A stretch of 64,000 bases of DNA from an uncultured Pedosphaera sp. (GCA_903918755.1 CAIXFN010000090.1:1-64000); one strand, 5' to 3'; numbered from the stretch's first letter, positions 1 to 10,629 are shown. The notes: generated by a model from the letters alone, not told the origin. Translations and numbers: made by a program.

Positions 1-1
1 C

Positions 2-109
2 CTCCGTTTGATTAGCGCCCTCCTCGCCGAAATCAGCGACGAATGGCTCAGCGAGAAAATTTACCTCAACATGGATAACCAATACCCAGCTCTCAGTTCA
101 AAATGCTAA
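2..109 (+). CDS. C-terminal end of an IS256-type transposase (cut by window edge)
   Basis: Only the last 35 codons are inside the window, ending at a TAA at 107-109. The reading frame contains LISALLAEISDEWLSEKIYL, which resembles the C-terminal segment of IS256/mutator-type transposases (an alpha-helical stretch with a conserved Trp followed by a Tyr-Leu). These enzymes use a DDE catalytic core that would lie to the left of the window. The bases after the stop (about 112-140) are AT-rich and then GC-rich, which could be the terminal repeat of the element, but the partner end is not visible. Whether the transposase is intact cannot be judged. Confidence 0.55.
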   Translation, partial: LRLISALLAEISDEWLSEKIYLNMDNQYPALSSKC

Positions 110-750
110 AACATTTTACAGAAAAAAACTTGCGCGGCCCCGGTTGTATATATTTGGGAGTTTCCTGCATGATTTCTTAACAGGTTGTCTTACTTGGAAC
201 ACAACGTATCACTCTACGTCGGTTCTTGCAAGAGCAAAACATAACGATCTCTCAACCCATTGAATTTCCATTTGCGGCCCAATGCCTGCCCACGAATTTT
301 GCAATCAGCCCTTTACCTCCATCGCCACCCGATTTCGCTGGCAAGCCCTTATATGATGATTTCCATGGCCATTCTCTTCGTTGATTCAGTTGCGTTACCG
401 GTTCTGACCCCTGGCGGGCTATGGAACCCAGGTGAGCGAAGCGAACCAAGTTGAACAACCCGCCAGGGGGCAGCGCGCCGTTGCCCATTTCATTTTTCCT
501 TCCTCGCTTCCCTTTTACTTTCCTTGCTGCGGCAAGGTGTTCATTCTGGTTCCACGCAAACGGTGCCAGTGGCGTGCGCGAGATCGTCAAGCCCTCTGAT
601 GGCCTCTGGTCAGTCCAACTTTCAGCAGGATCCGTGCACGCTCCGTGTTTTGAACTCGAACCGTTACTTGAGCCACGGCCTTGGCCACGAGTTCGCATGC
701 ATAAGGCGGAGTCCGAGCACCTTCATTGGCCTAGCGAATCCTCCGCTATT
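110..750. other. Gene-free stretch between two insertion-sequence remnants
   Basis: About 640 bases lie between the IS256-type tail and the IS110 fragment. Open frames exist on both strands but none has a recognisable domain, a signal peptide or neighbours that would support a gene. The only structure I see is a long-range inverted repeat at 408-469. The stretch is best read as insertion-sequence flanks and decayed sequence. Confidence 0.5.
408..469. repeat. Perfect 11-bp inverted repeat with 40-bp spacer
   Basis: CCCCTGGCGGG at 408-418 is exactly complementary to CCCGCCAGGGG at 459-469. The spacer also holds a smaller self-complementary stretch around GAGCGAAGCGAACC. The element lies between the IS256-type remnant and the IS110 remnant and may be a short palindromic repeat of the kind IS110/IS1111 elements use as targets; that role is inference. 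Confidence 0.5.
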
Positions 751-1143
751 ATGATCCCAAATATTGCCACTGTTTATGTCGGCCTGGATGTGGCCAAAGC
801 CACTTGCCAGATGCACCTGATCTGTGCCCAATTCGAGTTTGCTAACGCTCCCGGAGGCCGCGCCAAGATGTTGGCCAAACTGAGTCTGGTGCCTGCAGCT
901 CACGTGGCCTGTGAAGCCACCGGTGGTTACGAACGAGCGCTCCTGGCGGATTTGCTACAAGCGCCAACTCCCGTCTCCGTCGTCAATCCCGCCCGAATGC
1001 GCGCGGCCGCCAAAGCCCGTGGCCAGCATGCTAAAAGCGACCCCATTGACGCGCGGGAACTCAGCGATTTTGTCAAACGTTACCAAACTAACGAGGCCGT
1101 GAGACGAACCCTGGCAGCAAGACATGGCGGTACCGGACTCTAA
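751..1143 (+). pseudogene. Truncated IS110-family transposase, N-terminal DEDD domain only
   Basis: The 130-residue product has the hallmarks of the IS110 DEDD (RuvC-like) domain: VGLDVAK near residues 10-16, CEATGGYE near 53-60 and KSDPIDARELSDF near 96-108, supplying the acidic catalytic residues. Full IS110 transposases are roughly 300-400 residues and carry a second domain with a catalytic serine; that half is absent and the frame ends shortly after the DEDD core in unrelated sequence. An in-frame extension upstream to 451 exists but does not look like transposase, so the ATG at 751 was chosen. The remnant should be inactive. It sits about 640 bp from another transposase tail, marking this edge as a site of past insertions. 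Confidence 0.8.
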
Positions 1144-1219
1144 AGAATCGCTCGCCATGTTGGTCGAGCGGCTATATTTACCGAGCCGCGTTTAGCAAGG
1201 CGGATTCGTAGCGCCTCCC

Positions 1220-1525
1220 TCATTCTGTGTGCGCTGAGAGATGCGCGCAGATGAGACAGACTACGGCGAGGTCGGTCACGCCGATGGCCAACATGATCCC
1301 ATCACCGGCGCCCAGTGCAGTTGCAAGGAGGAGGGGGCCGACCAATATGGCCAGCAGGAGCAACAAAACTGGGATCGCGACGGGTCGGGCGGCGTTGATG
1401 GTCCAACCCATCCACGGGTAGCGCTTGGGGACGATCACCCGGGGGTCGGCTTGGCAATAGTAGAAGATGCCCCATTTCCGATTGCGGGGGTCCTTTTGCT
1501 GGCGTTCCAATTCTTCCCGGGTCAT
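1220..1525 (-). CDS. DUF5808-type small membrane protein
   Basis: The 101-residue product has, near residues 11-47, the pattern of DUF5808 proteins: an N-R-K-W-G-I-F-Y-Y run, an acidic DPR, then VPKR and a G-W-T-x-N-x-A-R-P ending. Two hydrophobic segments follow (about 48-70 and 76-96), so it is probably a two-helix inner-membrane protein. The function of the family is unknown to me. The start at 1525 puts the domain close to the N-terminus; the frame is open up to 1729 but the extra 68 residues are Pro/Arg-rich and unlike the family. It stands alone, between the IS110 remnant and tRNA-Leu. Confidence 0.7.
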   Translation of the reverse strand: MTREELERQQKDPRNRKWGIFYYCQADPRVIVPKRYPWMGWTINAARPVAIPVLLLLLAILVGPLLLATALGAGDGIMLAIGVTDLAVVCLICAHLSAHTE

Positions 1526-1829
1526 TGAGTCAAAGGTTGGGCCTTGGGACGCTTGATCCGGCGCATTGAATTTGGACGGGCGGGGAAGATTGCTGGCACC
1601 ACCTCTCCCCGGCCCTATATTCGGAATCGTGGAGAAGGGGAAGAGGGCTGGGCGGTCATCGTTGCGGGCGACGCAAGTTCTATGGGCTGAGGGGAACTGG
1701 GGCTGGGGTTGTTGCGGCGGGCAAAGCATGGAGATCGCTGGTGGACGTTGGTGTTGAGTTTGCCGAGGGGGGAAGTTGTGAGGCGATGGTCAGTAAATTG
1801 GGGTCAATCAACTAAACCGGAAGAAAACG
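1526..1829. other. Gene-free stretch upstream of the DUF5808 gene and downstream of tRNA-Leu
   Basis: About 300 bases with no supported gene on either strand. It should contain the promoter of the leftward DUF5808 gene, but I see no convincing -35/-10 pair. Confidence 0.4.
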
Positions 1830-1914
1830 TGGTGCCCACGACAGGACTTGAACCTGTACGATGTTACTCACTAGAACCTGAATCTAGCGCGTCTGCCAAT
1901 TCCGCCACGTGGGC
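1830..1914 (-). tRNA. tRNA-Leu (anticodon CAG)
   Basis: Read on the minus strand, the gene starts GCCCACG and ends CGTGGGCA followed by an encoded CCA (1830-1832). The acceptor stem pairs fully. The anticodon stem is CTAGA/TCTAG with the loop TTCAGGT, giving CAG. A T-arm with GGTTCAAGTCC is present, and a long variable arm is expected for a class II tRNA of 85 nt. It decodes CUG leucine codons, which should be frequent in this GC-rich genome. Confidence 0.95.
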
Positions 1915-2089
1915 ATGGGGTAAACCAGTGATGTTTGCGCCACCGGTCAATCCACATTGTTGATATGCCACCCGTTTCCCGGCCCAACCCGCAGCCGTTC
2001 CAGAGGCGATTCCACCAACGAGTTCAAACTACCATAGCGGTACCCGATGACGCAAGTGTTCAATTTGGTCTTTCGCAGGGGCGTTGAGG

Positions 2090-5000
2090 CTACCGTTTGG
2101 CGGGGCGGTGGTAGGCCATGTAGTAGAGGACGGGGACGGCCATGCGACTGATGAGCAGGGAGGCGATTTCGCCGGCCATCAGGGCGATGGCCAGGCCCTG
2201 AAAAATGGGATCGGCCAGAATGACGGAGGCGCCCACGACGACCGCCAGGGCGGTCAGGAGCATGGGCCGAAAGCGCACGGCGCCGGCGTCCACCACGGCT
2301 TCGGCCAGCGGCATGCCTCCGGCCACCCGGAGTTCGATGAAATCGACCAGGATAATGGAATTGCGGACCACGATGCCGGCCCCGGCCATGAAACCGATCA
2401 TGGAAGTGGCGGTGAAGAACGCGCCCAGCAGACCATGCGCGGGGAGGATGCCCACGAGGGAAAACGGAATGGCCACCATGACAATCAAGGGGGTCAGGAA
2501 GGAACGGAACCAGCCGACCAACAGGATGAAGATCAGCACCAGCACGGCGGCGAACGCGGTGCCGAGGTCCCGGAAAACCTCGATGGTGATGTGCCATTCG
2601 CCATCCCATTTCATGGATGGCTGGTCATCGGTGAAGGGCTGGACGGCGTTGTAAATCCTGAGGGGCGTTCCGTTCCCGCCAAATTGCCGCGAGTCGAGAG
2701 CCCGGAGCGCGTTGTTCATTTGCAGGATCGCGTAGACCGGGCTTTCCACCACGCCGGCCACGTCGCCGATGACGTAGGTCACCGGGAGCAGGTTCTTGTG
2801 GTAGATGCTTTTGTCAATGGTGGTGGATTCCACTTTTACCAGTTCGCGCAAGGGAACCAAGGGGGCGGTCGGTTGTCGGTCCGAACGCACCTGCAAGGCC
2901 AGCAACTCGTCCGGGGTGGTGCGATTGGCGCGAGGCAATTGGAGCACGATGGTGACATCCTCCTTGTCCCGCGGCACGTGCAGCAGGTCCACAGCGCGTC
3001 CGCCCACGGCGAGGCGGAGGGTTTCGGTGATGGTGGCGGGGCTGATGCCGCTGAGGGCGGCCTTTTCCTGGTCAATCACAAACCGGACTTTGGGCTGATC
3101 AGCCTCGCGGTACCAATCCGTATCCACCACCCCGGGGGTAGTTTGGAAGACGTGGATGACCTGGTCGGCCAGGGCGTCGCGGCTCTTTTCGTCCGGTCCA
3201 TAGATCTCCGCGACGAGCGTCTGGAGCACGGGCGGTCCGGGGGGAACTTCCGCGATGGCCACGCGACCGCCGTATTTCGCGGCGATCGCGGTGGCCCGCG
3301 GGCGGACCCGGCGCGCGATGTCATGGCTCTGGGCCCGGCGCTGATCCCGGGGAACCAGGTTCATTTGCACATCCGCGATGTTCGGACCACGGCGCATAAA
3401 ATAGTGGCGGACGAGGCCATTGAAATTGAAGGGCGAGGCCACCCCGGCATAAACCTGGTAATCCGTGACTTCCGGTTCCACCCGCAGGGCGGCGGCGATT
3501 TCACGCGCGCAGCGGGCGGTATCCTCCAGCGGGGTGCCTTCGGGCAGGTTGAGAATCACTTGGAATTCGCTCTTGTTGTCAAACGGCAGCATCTTGACCT
3601 TCACCCAGCCGATACCCATCAAGGCCATCGCGCCGAGGAGCAAACCCACAATCCCCACCAGAAAGGCATAACGCCATTTCCGCGCGGCAATCATGGGCTC
3701 CATGATCCGGCGATAGAGGCGCGTGAAGAAGTCTTCCTCGTGCCCGAAAGGAGTGGCGGATCCGGACGGCGCACCGGGGACGGTCGCAACGGCGGTGACG
3801 GAGGAGTATTTGCGACCCCAGCGCAAAATGCGAATAGCGGCCCAAGGGGTGACGATGAAGGCAATCGCCAGGGAGAAAAACATGGCGGCCCCGGCGCCGA
3901 TCGGGATCGGGCGCATGTAGGGTCCCATGAGGCCACCGACAAACCCCATCGGGAGCACTGCAGCAATGACCGCGAGCGTGGCGAGGATGGTGGGATTTCC
4001 CACCTCGTTCACGGCGGCCACGGCAATAGCCGACCAGTTGCGCCCGCGGTTTTGCGGCAGATGGAAATGGCGCACCACGTTTTCCACGACCACGATGGCG
4101 TCGTCCACCAGGATGCCGATGGAAAAGATCAGGGCAAACAGCGTGATGCGGTTGAGGGTGTAGCCCCGGAGATAGAAGACGAGCAGGGTCAGGGCCAGCG
4201 TGGCCGGAATAGCCAGGGCCACGATGAGGGATTCCCGCCAACCCAGCGCCAGCAGGACCAGCACCGAAACCCCCACCACCGCGATGCCCATGTGCCACAG
4301 GAGTTCGTCGGACTTGCTGGCGGCAGTTTCCCCGTAATTGCGCGTGACGGATACCTGCACCTGGTTGGGGATGGTGCGCCCCTGGAGCGCGGCGACTTTG
4401 CGCAAAACCTGGTCTGCCACGGTAATGGCGTTGGCGCCGGGCCGCTTCGCGATGGCGAGGGTTACGGCCGGCTCCTCCCCGCCGGACGGGGAACGAGCCG
4501 GGCCGGAACCGAAGAAAACATATTGGGCGGGTTCGCCGGCGCCATCCTGAATTTCCGCGACATCGCGCAAGTAAACGGGCCGATCCCGGAAGACCCCAAC
4601 GACCACACTGCCCACTTCCCGCGCGGAGGAGAGAAAGTCGCCCACTTCGAGGATAACCTCCCGGTTATTGGCGGCCAATCCGCCCGCCACCACTTGCCGA
4701 TTGGCCTGGGTGAGCCGAGGCACAATTTCCAGCGCACTGAGGTGGCGCGACGCCAGGCGGGCAGGGTCCAACAAGACGCGTAATTGCCGTTGAGCGCCGC
4801 CGATGATGGTGGTCTCCGCTACCAGGGGCACCTGCTTGACCGCATCCTCCACCTGGGTCACGACCCGCCGGAGGGTGAGATGATCCATCGCCGGGCCGTG
4901 AAAAGTCAGCGCCAGGATCGGCACGTCATCGATGGAACGCGACCGGATGAGGGGTGCGGTCACTCCCGGGGGGATGCGGTCGAAGTTGGATTGCAACTTC

Positions 5001-5371
5001 TGGTTCAGCTTGACCAGGCTTTTCTCGACATCCTCCCCCACCTGAAAGCGCACAATCGCCAGGCTCTCCCCGGGACGGGAAGTGGAGTAGATGTATTCCA
5101 CACCGGGAATTTCCCACAGCAGCTTTTCCATCGGGCGCGTGGCCCGTTCCTCCACTTCCCGGGCGCTGAAGCCGGGCAACGCGACCAGCACATCAATCAT
5201 CGGGACTTTGATCTGCGGTTCCTCCTCGCGCGGGAGCAGCCAGATGGCGGCGGCGCCTAGGAGCACCGCCGTGATCACGACCAGCGGGGTCAGCTTGGAA
5301 TCGATGAATGCCCGGGCGATGCGGCCGGCCAGGCCCAGCCGCGCTTCCTGATGGTCTGCGGGTAGGCTCAC
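2090..5371 (-). CDS. RND-family efflux pump, inner-membrane transporter
   Basis: The 1093-residue protein has the size and layout of an AcrB-like RND transporter: a transmembrane helix at about 29-47, a large periplasmic porter loop (about 48-350), a block of helices from about 355, the TM4 motif [11 protein letters not shown] at 421-431 with the paired Asp residues that carry the proton relay, then a second periplasmic loop and a second helix block. It would use proton-motive force to move substrates through the TolC-like channel encoded two genes upstream. Its GTG start overlaps the stop of the adaptor gene by 4 bp (GTGA), so translation is probably coupled. The N-terminal repeat is closer to HAE-1/drug-type pumps than to metal-type CusA, but the substrate cannot be deduced. 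Confidence 0.93.
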   Translation of the reverse strand: MSLPADHQEARLGLAGRIARAFIDSKLTPLVVITAVLLGAAAIWLLPREEEPQIKVPMIDVLVALPGFSAREVEERATRPMEKLLWEIPGVEYIYSTSRPGESLAIVRFQVGEDVEKSLVKLNQKLQSNFDRIPPGVTAPLIRSRSIDDVPILALTFHGPAMDHLTLRRVVTQVEDAVKQVPLVAETTIIGGAQRQLRVLLDPARLASRHLSALEIVPRLTQANRQVVAGGLAANNREVILEVGDFLSSAREVGSVVVGVFRDRPVYLRDVAEIQDGAGEPAQYVFFGSGPARSPSGGEEPAVTLAIAKRPGANAITVADQVLRKVAALQGRTIPNQVQVSVTRNYGETAASKSDELLWHMGIAVVGVSVLVLLALGWRESLIVALAIPATLALTLLVFYLRGYTLNRITLFALIFSIGILVDDAIVVVENVVRHFHLPQNRGRNWSAIAVAAVNEVGNPTILATLAVIAAVLPMGFVGGLMGPYMRPIPIGAGAAMFFSLAIAFIVTPWAAIRILRWGRKYSSVTAVATVPGAPSGSATPFGHEEDFFTRLYRRIMEPMIAARKWRYAFLVGIVGLLLGAMALMGIGWVKVKMLPFDNKSEFQVILNLPEGTPLEDTARCAREIAAALRVEPEVTDYQVYAGVASPFNFNGLVRHYFMRRGPNIADVQMNLVPRDQRRAQSHDIARRVRPRATAIAAKYGGRVAIAEVPPGPPVLQTLVAEIYGPDEKSRDALADQVIHVFQTTPGVVDTDWYREADQPKVRFVIDQEKAALSGISPATITETLRLAVGGRAVDLLHVPRDKEDVTIVLQLPRANRTTPDELLALQVRSDRQPTAPLVPLRELVKVESTTIDKSIYHKNLLPVTYVIGDVAGVVESPVYAILQMNNALRALDSRQFGGNGTPLRIYNAVQPFTDDQPSMKWDGEWHITIEVFRDLGTAFAAVLVLIFILLVGWFRSFLTPLIVMVAIPFSLVGILPAHGLLGAFFTATSMIGFMAGAGIVVRNSIILVDFIELRVAGGMPLAEAVVDAGAVRFRPMLLTALAVVVGASVILADPIFQGLAIALMAGEIASLLISRMAVPVLYYMAYHRPAKR

Positions 5372-6426
5372 TTCACCTCCACCGGTTGACCGTCGGTCAA
5401 CTGCGCCGGGTCGGAGACCACAATGACATCTCCGGCGTGGAGTCCGGCGAGAATTTCCACCTCGGCACCCGTGCGCTGACCGGACTTGACCAAGTGCATG
5501 ACCGCGTGACGATCCACGACCACGAAGACGAGTTCCAACTGGCCGCGCGCCAACAGCGCCGCTGCGGGCACGCGCAAGGTGTCGCCGTTGCCCACCGGCA
5601 CCAACAAGCGTGCGAACTGACCGGAACTCAGTCCCGACGGGGAGGGCAGAGTGAGTTTCACCCGGAGGGTCCGGCTGCCCGGATCCAGCGCGGGGGCCAA
5701 CTCGCTCACCTGGCCGGTGAGCTCGCCCGCGAGGCCATCCACAACAACGGCCAGACGGTCCGCCGGGCGGATCCGGGCGGCGAGCGACTGCGGGATGTCC
5801 GCCTCCAATTGCAGGACGGAGGAATCTTCCAAGGCGACCAGGGGCTTGCCGGGAGCAGCGAAATCACCGACCTGGGCAAATTTGCCGGCGATGACCCCAT
5901 CAAACGGGGCCACGACATCCAGATAACTTCGCATGGCCCGCGCCTCCGCCACGGCGGCCTGGGCGGCCCGCTGGCGGGCCTGCGCGGTTTCGTTATCGGC
6001 GCGGGTGGCGGCCTGCTCCTGGAACAAGGCCTTGACCCGTCCGGCATCGCGCCCGGCCTGTTCCGCGGCGGCCTCGGCGGCATCCAGGCGGGCGCTCATT
6101 TCCACCGCATCGAGTCGGGCAATCAGTTCGCCAGCCTTCACCCGCTGGCCCACGACCACGGGGAACTGGTCGATGCGGCCACTGATTTTCGCCTCGAGGG
6201 TGGCGTGCTGGCGGGCCTGGACCGTCCCGACGACGGCTTCGGTGAGCGCCTGCGACCGGGGTTGGACCGTTTGCACACCCACCGCCAGCGAGGGCAGAAA
6301 GGGGGAGTGTGCGGGTGGCTGGCCGGGCTTCGGACCGCAGCCCGGGAGCAACAAGACGGCGGTCAAAAGGGAACCCACAACCGTAGTGGCGGAGGAAATC
6401 CGCGGCGGGGAGAAGAATCGCATCAT
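5368..6426 (-). CDS. Efflux RND periplasmic adaptor (membrane fusion lipoprotein)
   Basis: The 352-residue protein starts with a lipoprotein signal peptide ending LLLPGC, with Cys30 as the expected lipidation site. Its middle has the adaptor pattern: a lipoyl-like half ([20 protein letters not shown]), an Ala/Gln-rich alpha-helical hairpin, and the second lipoyl half ([20 protein letters not shown]), followed by beta-barrel segments. It would bridge the RND pump and the outer-membrane channel. The stop overlaps the pump start, and the start is 1 bp from the stop of the tolC-like gene, so the three form one transcription unit. Confidence 0.92.
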   Translation of the reverse strand: MMRFFSPPRISSATTVVGSLLTAVLLLPGCGPKPGQPPAHSPFLPSLAVGVQTVQPRSQALTEAVVGTVQARQHATLEAKISGRIDQFPVVVGQRVKAGELIARLDAVEMSARLDAAEAAAEQAGRDAGRVKALFQEQAATRADNETAQARQRAAQAAVAEARAMRSYLDVVAPFDGVIAGKFAQVGDFAAPGKPLVALEDSSVLQLEADIPQSLAARIRPADRLAVVVDGLAGELTGQVSELAPALDPGSRTLRVKLTLPSPSGLSSGQFARLLVPVGNGDTLRVPAAALLARGQLELVFVVVDRHAVMHLVKSGQRTGAEVEILAGLHAGDVIVVSDPAQLTDGQPVEVK

Positions 6427-6427
6427 A

Positions 6428-7741
6428 TTATTGGGTCACGGCCGGGCCATCGATTTGGGGAAGGGCGAGCGCGTGGCGCAAGGCGGCCACGGCAATCCGT
6501 TGATCGGCCTCGGCTTGCGCGCGGCGCACCCGGGCGGCGACCAGGGCACTCTCGGCATCAAGCAATTGGGTGGCCAAGGCGGTCCCCTGTTCAAAGCGGT
6601 GGCGGGTCAGTTCGGCACTTTGGGTGGCCTGTTCCACGGTTTTGGCGCCCACCACGAGGCGCTCGTCGGCCGCGCGGAGATTGCGCCGAGCTTGTTCGAC
6701 GGCGAAGTTCAGGTTCAGGCGCAGCTTGCGTTCCTCCTCGCGGGAGGTCTGCAGGCTGGCTTCGGCCTCCCGTACTTTGCCGCGGGTGGCCCAACCATCC
6801 CACAAATCCCATTGCACCAGCACCCCGGCACCATAGCTGCGACCATCCCCGTGGGTGATCGGACCGTAATCATAGTCGAGGCTGGCGAAGGCACTCACGC
6901 GCGGTAGATGGCCGCTTTGCGCCCCCCGGACCTGCGCCTCGGCCGCCTGGGCCCGTTCCCGGGCGGCGGCAAATTCGGGTCGTTGCGACACCATCCCCGC
7001 CGCAGGTGCCCGGACAGCGGGCACCGCATCGGAGACGGTGAAATCACCTTCCTCCAAACCGAGCAGATTGTGGAGCGCCAACTCGGCCAGGGCGGCTGAA
7101 TTTTGGGCCCGCACAAGGTCCTCCCGGGCCTGGGCGAGGTGGACCTCCAGATCCAGCACGTCGGATTTCAACAAGTTACCGGCGTCCAGACGATGTTGAG
7201 CCACCACCACGTTGGTGGTCAAGGAGAGCACGGCGGCCTCCGCGGCCTGGATGAATTGGCGGGTCTTTTGGACCGTGTGAAAGGCCGCCGCCACCTCAAA
7301 TCCGAGCAGGTTACGGACCGCCGCAATGTCCTGCCGGGCGGCGGCGCGATTAGCGGCGGCGGCCTGACGGGCGGCGACCGTGCGGCCGCCAGTGTAAAGG
7401 GGAACCGTTACCACCCCCCGCACGTTGACGTCATCCACTGCGGGAACATCATTGAAATTGAGGGAGGAGGAGTAAGCCCGCTGATTGAGGATATTGCCGA
7501 AAACCTGCATCGGATTGTCCGTGCGAGTGTAGCCGGACTGAAGTTGCACGTGGGGCCAATAGGCAGCCGATGCCTGTTCCAAAACCGCCTGGGCGCCGGC
7601 AATGCGCTGCTGGGCTATGCGCGCATCCGGGTTGTGGGTGAGGGCGTAATCAAGCGCCCGGGGGAGAGTCCACGGTTCCGCGGCTTCAGCCGCCAGCCCA
7701 CCGGCCAGGAAAAGAAGGAGCAACCGCCGCAAGATTCTCAT
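6428..7741 (-). CDS. TolC-family outer-membrane efflux protein
   Basis: The 437-residue product begins with a Sec signal peptide (MRILRRLLLLFLAGGLAAEA). It then shows two copies of the outer-membrane-efflux repeat with long Ala/Gln/Arg-rich helices and the usual ALDYALTHNPDARIAQQRI opening. It should form the trimeric outer-membrane channel of the adjacent RND pump. The frame is open upstream to 7951, but the signal peptide sits directly after the ATG at 7741, which overlaps the stop of the DUF2892 gene by 4 bp; this decides the start. No missing domain is seen. Confidence 0.92.
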   Translation of the reverse strand: MRILRRLLLLFLAGGLAAEAAEPWTLPRALDYALTHNPDARIAQQRIAGAQAVLEQASAAYWPHVQLQSGYTRTDNPMQVFGNILNQRAYSSSLNFNDVPAVDDVNVRGVVTVPLYTGGRTVAARQAAAANRAAARQDIAAVRNLLGFEVAAAFHTVQKTRQFIQAAEAAVLSLTTNVVVAQHRLDAGNLLKSDVLDLEVHLAQAREDLVRAQNSAALAELALHNLLGLEEGDFTVSDAVPAVRAPAAGMVSQRPEFAAARERAQAAEAQVRGAQSGHLPRVSAFASLDYDYGPITHGDGRSYGAGVLVQWDLWDGWATRGKVREAEASLQTSREEERKLRLNLNFAVEQARRNLRAADERLVVGAKTVEQATQSAELTRHRFEQGTALATQLLDAESALVAARVRRAQAEADQRIAVAALRHALALPQIDGPAVTQ

Positions 7742-7965
7742 GGGGTGGGGGTGGGATTTTTCGCATTTTGCCCGGCGCAGCAGGCCCCACCCACGCCGCA
7801 TTTTCGAAGGATGATTTCCAACGGACAGAAATTGGTAAACGAAGATTGCAACAGGTTGAAACCGACAAAAGCAGTAAACCAAAGCCATTTGGGATCGTGA
7901 TAGTGCGCGAGCGCCAGGCTGAGAAGGATAAAGGTGCCGGCGAACCGGCAAATGATAAGGTCCAT
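7738..7965 (-). CDS. DUF2892-type small inner-membrane protein heading the efflux operon
   Basis: This 75-residue protein has two hydrophobic segments (about 3-22 and 27-43) followed by LLQSSFTNFCPLEIILRKCGV. The FCPL motif after a Q-S-S-F-T turn is typical of DUF2892/YgaP-like membrane domains, which often occur alone or fused to rhodanese domains. The extra Cys pair near residues 62-63 is less common. It ends with an ATGA overlap on the tolC-like gene, so it belongs to the pump operon. A rhodanese gene lies only 3 kb upstream on the same strand, but in another unit. The role in efflux is unknown. Confidence 0.8.
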   Translation of the reverse strand: MDLIICRFAGTFILLSLALAHYHDPKWLWFTAFVGFNLLQSSFTNFCPLEIILRKCGVGGACCAGQNAKNPTPTP

Positions 7966-8139
7966 TTTTTAGGTAGTTATCAAATTGCGAGGCGCTGACG
8001 CGGTCCCGCTACGCGAGATGGCCACCGCGGCCGGTCCAGTGTGTTAGTGGTCCCGATCGCAGGCACAGTGCCTGATGCTGGTAACCGAGCCAGTAGGCGC
8101 TAAAAAGTTACAACCAAACGGAGGAAGTTTGCGACACTC

Positions 8140-8153
8140 CCCGGCGCGCCGGG
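8140..8153 (-). terminator. GC-rich palindrome downstream of cydB, possible terminator
   Basis: CCCGGCGCGCCGGG is a perfect palindrome about 35 bases after the cydB stop on the minus strand. No T-run follows, so it is either a weak or factor-assisted terminator or an mRNA-stabilising hairpin. Confidence 0.3.
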
Positions 8154-8185
8154 AGCATTCGGGCGCCCGGGCTGGCCACAACGTT

Positions 8186-9217
8186 TCAATAGCTCGTTTT
8201 GTCGAGTTTAACTTTGCCCCGGAAAATCCAGTAGATGCTGATGGTATAAGCCAACACGATGGGAACCCCGGTCAGCGCGATGGTGAGCATGATACCCAAC
8301 GTTTTTTGCGAGGAGGCCGAGTTGTGAATGGTCAGGCTGTTGGCGGGAAGGGGATTGCTCAGGACCAGGTTGGGATACATTTCGAGGCCGAACAGACCCA
8401 TCAGGGCCAGCATGGCAAGGCAGGAGGAAACGAAGGCCCGCCCGTCCCGCCCGTGATGGATTTCGCGGGGGATGTTGGCGATGGCCAGCATGTTCACCAA
8501 CACAATGCTGAACAGCCAGGGATTGGCCCGCACGCGGGCGGCCATGTGCGGCACATAAAGGAGGGTCGCCATGGTGGTCACCGCATAGCAGATAATGAAA
8601 AAGATGATGCAATTATTGATCCAGCCGCGCAACCGGTCGTGGAGGGCGCCCTCGGTCTTCATCAAGGCGTAAATCGCCCCGTGCATCATGAACAAGGCCA
8701 CGGTCGTGATGCCCAGCAGAACCGGGTAGGGCTGCAGCAGGGTCCAAAACGTTCCCGCATATTCCCCCCGGGCATCAATCGGGATGCCCCAGGCGATGTT
8801 GCCCATGGCCACGCCGATCAGGAAACTGGAAAGCACGCTGCCGCAGGAAAATCCGACATCCCACATTTGCCGCCACCAGCGCATCGGCTGCTTGCTCCGG
8901 AACTCGATGGCCACGCCCCGGAAAATCAACGCCACCAACAGCAGCACGAACGCCAGGTAAAAACCGGAAAACACGGTCGCATAAACATCCGGAAAAGCGG
9001 CAAAGAGCGCCCCACCGCCCGTGACCAGCCAGACTTCGTTGCCATCCCACACAGGTCCGATGGCATTGAGCATAAGGCGCCGCTCTTCATCCTTTTTCGT
9101 GAACAGGTGCAGCGCCCCCACCCCAAGGTCAAAGCCGTCGAGCATCGCGTAGCCGGTGAACAACACCCCGATGAGGATGAACCAGGTTGAGTTCAGATCC
9201 AGGTGGCCGAAATTCAT
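8186..9217 (-). CDS. cydB: Cytochrome bd ubiquinol oxidase subunit II
   Basis: The 343-residue polytopic protein matches CydB in length and motifs: the N-terminal helix with [20 protein letters not shown], then [20 protein letters not shown] and FPDVYATVF. About eight hydrophobic segments follow to the C-terminus. CydB is the structural partner of CydA in the quinol oxidase that reduces oxygen without pumping protons and is typically used at low oxygen. Its start overlaps the cydA stop by 4 bp (ATGA), so the subunits are co-translated. No cydX-like small subunit was recognised downstream. Confidence 0.95.
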   Translation of the reverse strand: MNFGHLDLNSTWFILIGVLFTGYAMLDGFDLGVGALHLFTKKDEERRLMLNAIGPVWDGNEVWLVTGGGALFAAFPDVYATVFSGFYLAFVLLLVALIFRGVAIEFRSKQPMRWWRQMWDVGFSCGSVLSSFLIGVAMGNIAWGIPIDARGEYAGTFWTLLQPYPVLLGITTVALFMMHGAIYALMKTEGALHDRLRGWINNCIIFFIICYAVTTMATLLYVPHMAARVRANPWLFSIVLVNMLAIANIPREIHHGRDGRAFVSSCLAMLALMGLFGLEMYPNLVLSNPLPANSLTIHNSASSQKTLGIMLTIALTGVPIVLAYTISIYWIFRGKVKLDKTSY

Positions 9218-10587
9218 GACTTCCTCCTTTCCGGCAAGGCCAGTTTTCCCGACGGATGCAGGTCGGTATCGTCCGGCCCGTGCCGGATCTTGTCGTTGAG
9301 CACATAGACGAACACGGCGAAGAGCAAAACGTAAACCGAACTGAAGAGCAGCATGGCAGCCAGCACGCTATTGGCTTTGACCACGGCCGATAGTCCGGCG
9401 GAAGTGCGGAGCAACCCCTGCACAATCCAGGGTTGGCGGCCGACTTCGGCGGCAAACCAGCCGGCCTGGTTGGCAATCTGGGGTCCGAGAACCGAGAACA
9501 CCAGCAGCCATAACAACCACCGCTTGGTAAACAGCGATCCCCGCCAAAAATAAAAGCAACCCAGCGCGGCAATGCCGATCAAGGCGAAACCAATAGCCAC
9601 CATCAGATGAAAAAGCTGAAAGGTGACATTTACCGGGGGACGGTCGCGGGCGTCCGGAGCGGCTTCCCGCAAGCCGGTGACCGGTTCGCTGGCGCGGTTG
9701 TGGGCCAGAAAACTAAGCATACCCGGAATTTTTGGGCCGAAAACTCGTTGCCCCGACTCATCCACCCAGCCGAATAAAGTCAGCGGCGCGTTTGGGGTGG
9801 TCTCATAAAGTCCCTCAAACGCGGCAAGCTTGACCGGTTGATTTTTCGCCACGCCTTGGGCACTGGCATGGCCGCTGACCAGTTGCAGCAGGGAGGCGAC
9901 CAAGCCGACCAGCAAGCCCACCCGCAAGGAGGCCCGGGCGAAGGCCTCGTGTTTACGCCGGAGCAAATACCAGGCACTGACGCTGACGACGAGGAAAGCG
10001 CCAGCCTGCCAGGCCCCGCACAAGGTGTGGAACAGGCGATCCACGGAAGAGGGGCTGAACACCATCGCCCAAAAATCGGTGATTTCAGCGCGGGCCTTGA
10101 GGCCTTCCCCCACAATGTGAAAACCGGCCGGGGTTTGCATGAACGAATTGGCCACCACAATCCAAATCGCGCTGAAATGGGCGCCCAGGCAAACCATGCA
10201 GGTTGCAAAGAAATGCATTTTGGGTCCGACTTTGTCCCAGCCGAACAACAACAGGGCGAGGAATCCGGATTCGAGGAAAAAGGCAAAAATACCTTCCGCC
10301 GCCAGGGCACTGCCAAAAACATCCCCCACGTAGCGGGAATAGGTGGCCCAATTGGTGCCGAATTCAAATTCCATGACGATGCCGGTGGCCACCCCCATGG
10401 CGAACGTCAGGGCAAACACCTTGGTCCAGAATCGGGCCAGCTGATGATACAGCGGATTTCGCGTGCGGAGCCACAGGCCCTCCATCAGCACCAACACCAC
10501 CCCCAGCCCAATACTCAACGGCGGATAGATGTAGTGAAAGGAGATCGTCAGCGTAAACTGGATTCGGGATAGGGTCAGGACATCCAT
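9214..10587 (-). CDS. cydA: Cytochrome bd ubiquinol oxidase subunit I
   Basis: The 457-residue protein carries the heme and quinol site of cytochrome bd. His18 in FHYIYPP corresponds to the heme ligand near the N-terminus. A KLAAFEG segment marks the start of the quinol-binding loop, and [15 protein letters not shown] the conserved loop end. At 457 residues, against about 520 in the E. coli enzyme, it appears to be of the short Q-loop type. It is followed without a gap by cydB and preceded by a rhodanese gene 42 bp upstream on the same strand, within a minus-strand series that begins with an ECF sigma factor. Redox-stress control by that sigma factor is possible but not shown. Confidence 0.95.
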   Translation of the reverse strand: MDVLTLSRIQFTLTISFHYIYPPLSIGLGVVLVLMEGLWLRTRNPLYHQLARFWTKVFALTFAMGVATGIVMEFEFGTNWATYSRYVGDVFGSALAAEGIFAFFLESGFLALLLFGWDKVGPKMHFFATCMVCLGAHFSAIWIVVANSFMQTPAGFHIVGEGLKARAEITDFWAMVFSPSSVDRLFHTLCGAWQAGAFLVVSVSAWYLLRRKHEAFARASLRVGLLVGLVASLLQLVSGHASAQGVAKNQPVKLAAFEGLYETTPNAPLTLFGWVDESGQRVFGPKIPGMLSFLAHNRASEPVTGLREAAPDARDRPPVNVTFQLFHLMVAIGFALIGIAALGCFYFWRGSLFTKRWLLWLLVFSVLGPQIANQAGWFAAEVGRQPWIVQGLLRTSAGLSAVVKANSVLAAMLLFSSVYVLLFAVFVYVLNDKIRHGPDDTDLHPSGKLALPERRKS

Positions 10588-10629
10588 GCGGTAACGTTAT
10601 GCAGGGTGCCTGATTTGTCCACCCCTTCC

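Noticed and set aside
252-698. A 148-codon minus-strand frame next to the IS110 remnant
   Set aside because: No domain or signal peptide, composition unlike a folded protein, and it crosses the inverted repeat at 408-469.
1526-1729. N-terminal extension of the DUF5808 protein
   Set aside because: The extra residues are Pro/Arg-rich and lie ahead of the conserved domain; the shorter start is more plausible.
2084-4783. An 899-codon open frame on the plus strand opposite the RND pump gene
   Set aside because: It is a shadow caused by the GC-rich codon bias of the minus-strand pump. The predicted protein is Gly/His/Arg/Asp-rich with no domain.
8040-8080. Small self-complementary stretch (AGGCA-CAG-TGCCT) in the gap upstream of the efflux operon
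   Set aside because: The stem is only 5 bp and it lies in otherwise featureless sequence; no regulator or RNA class fits.
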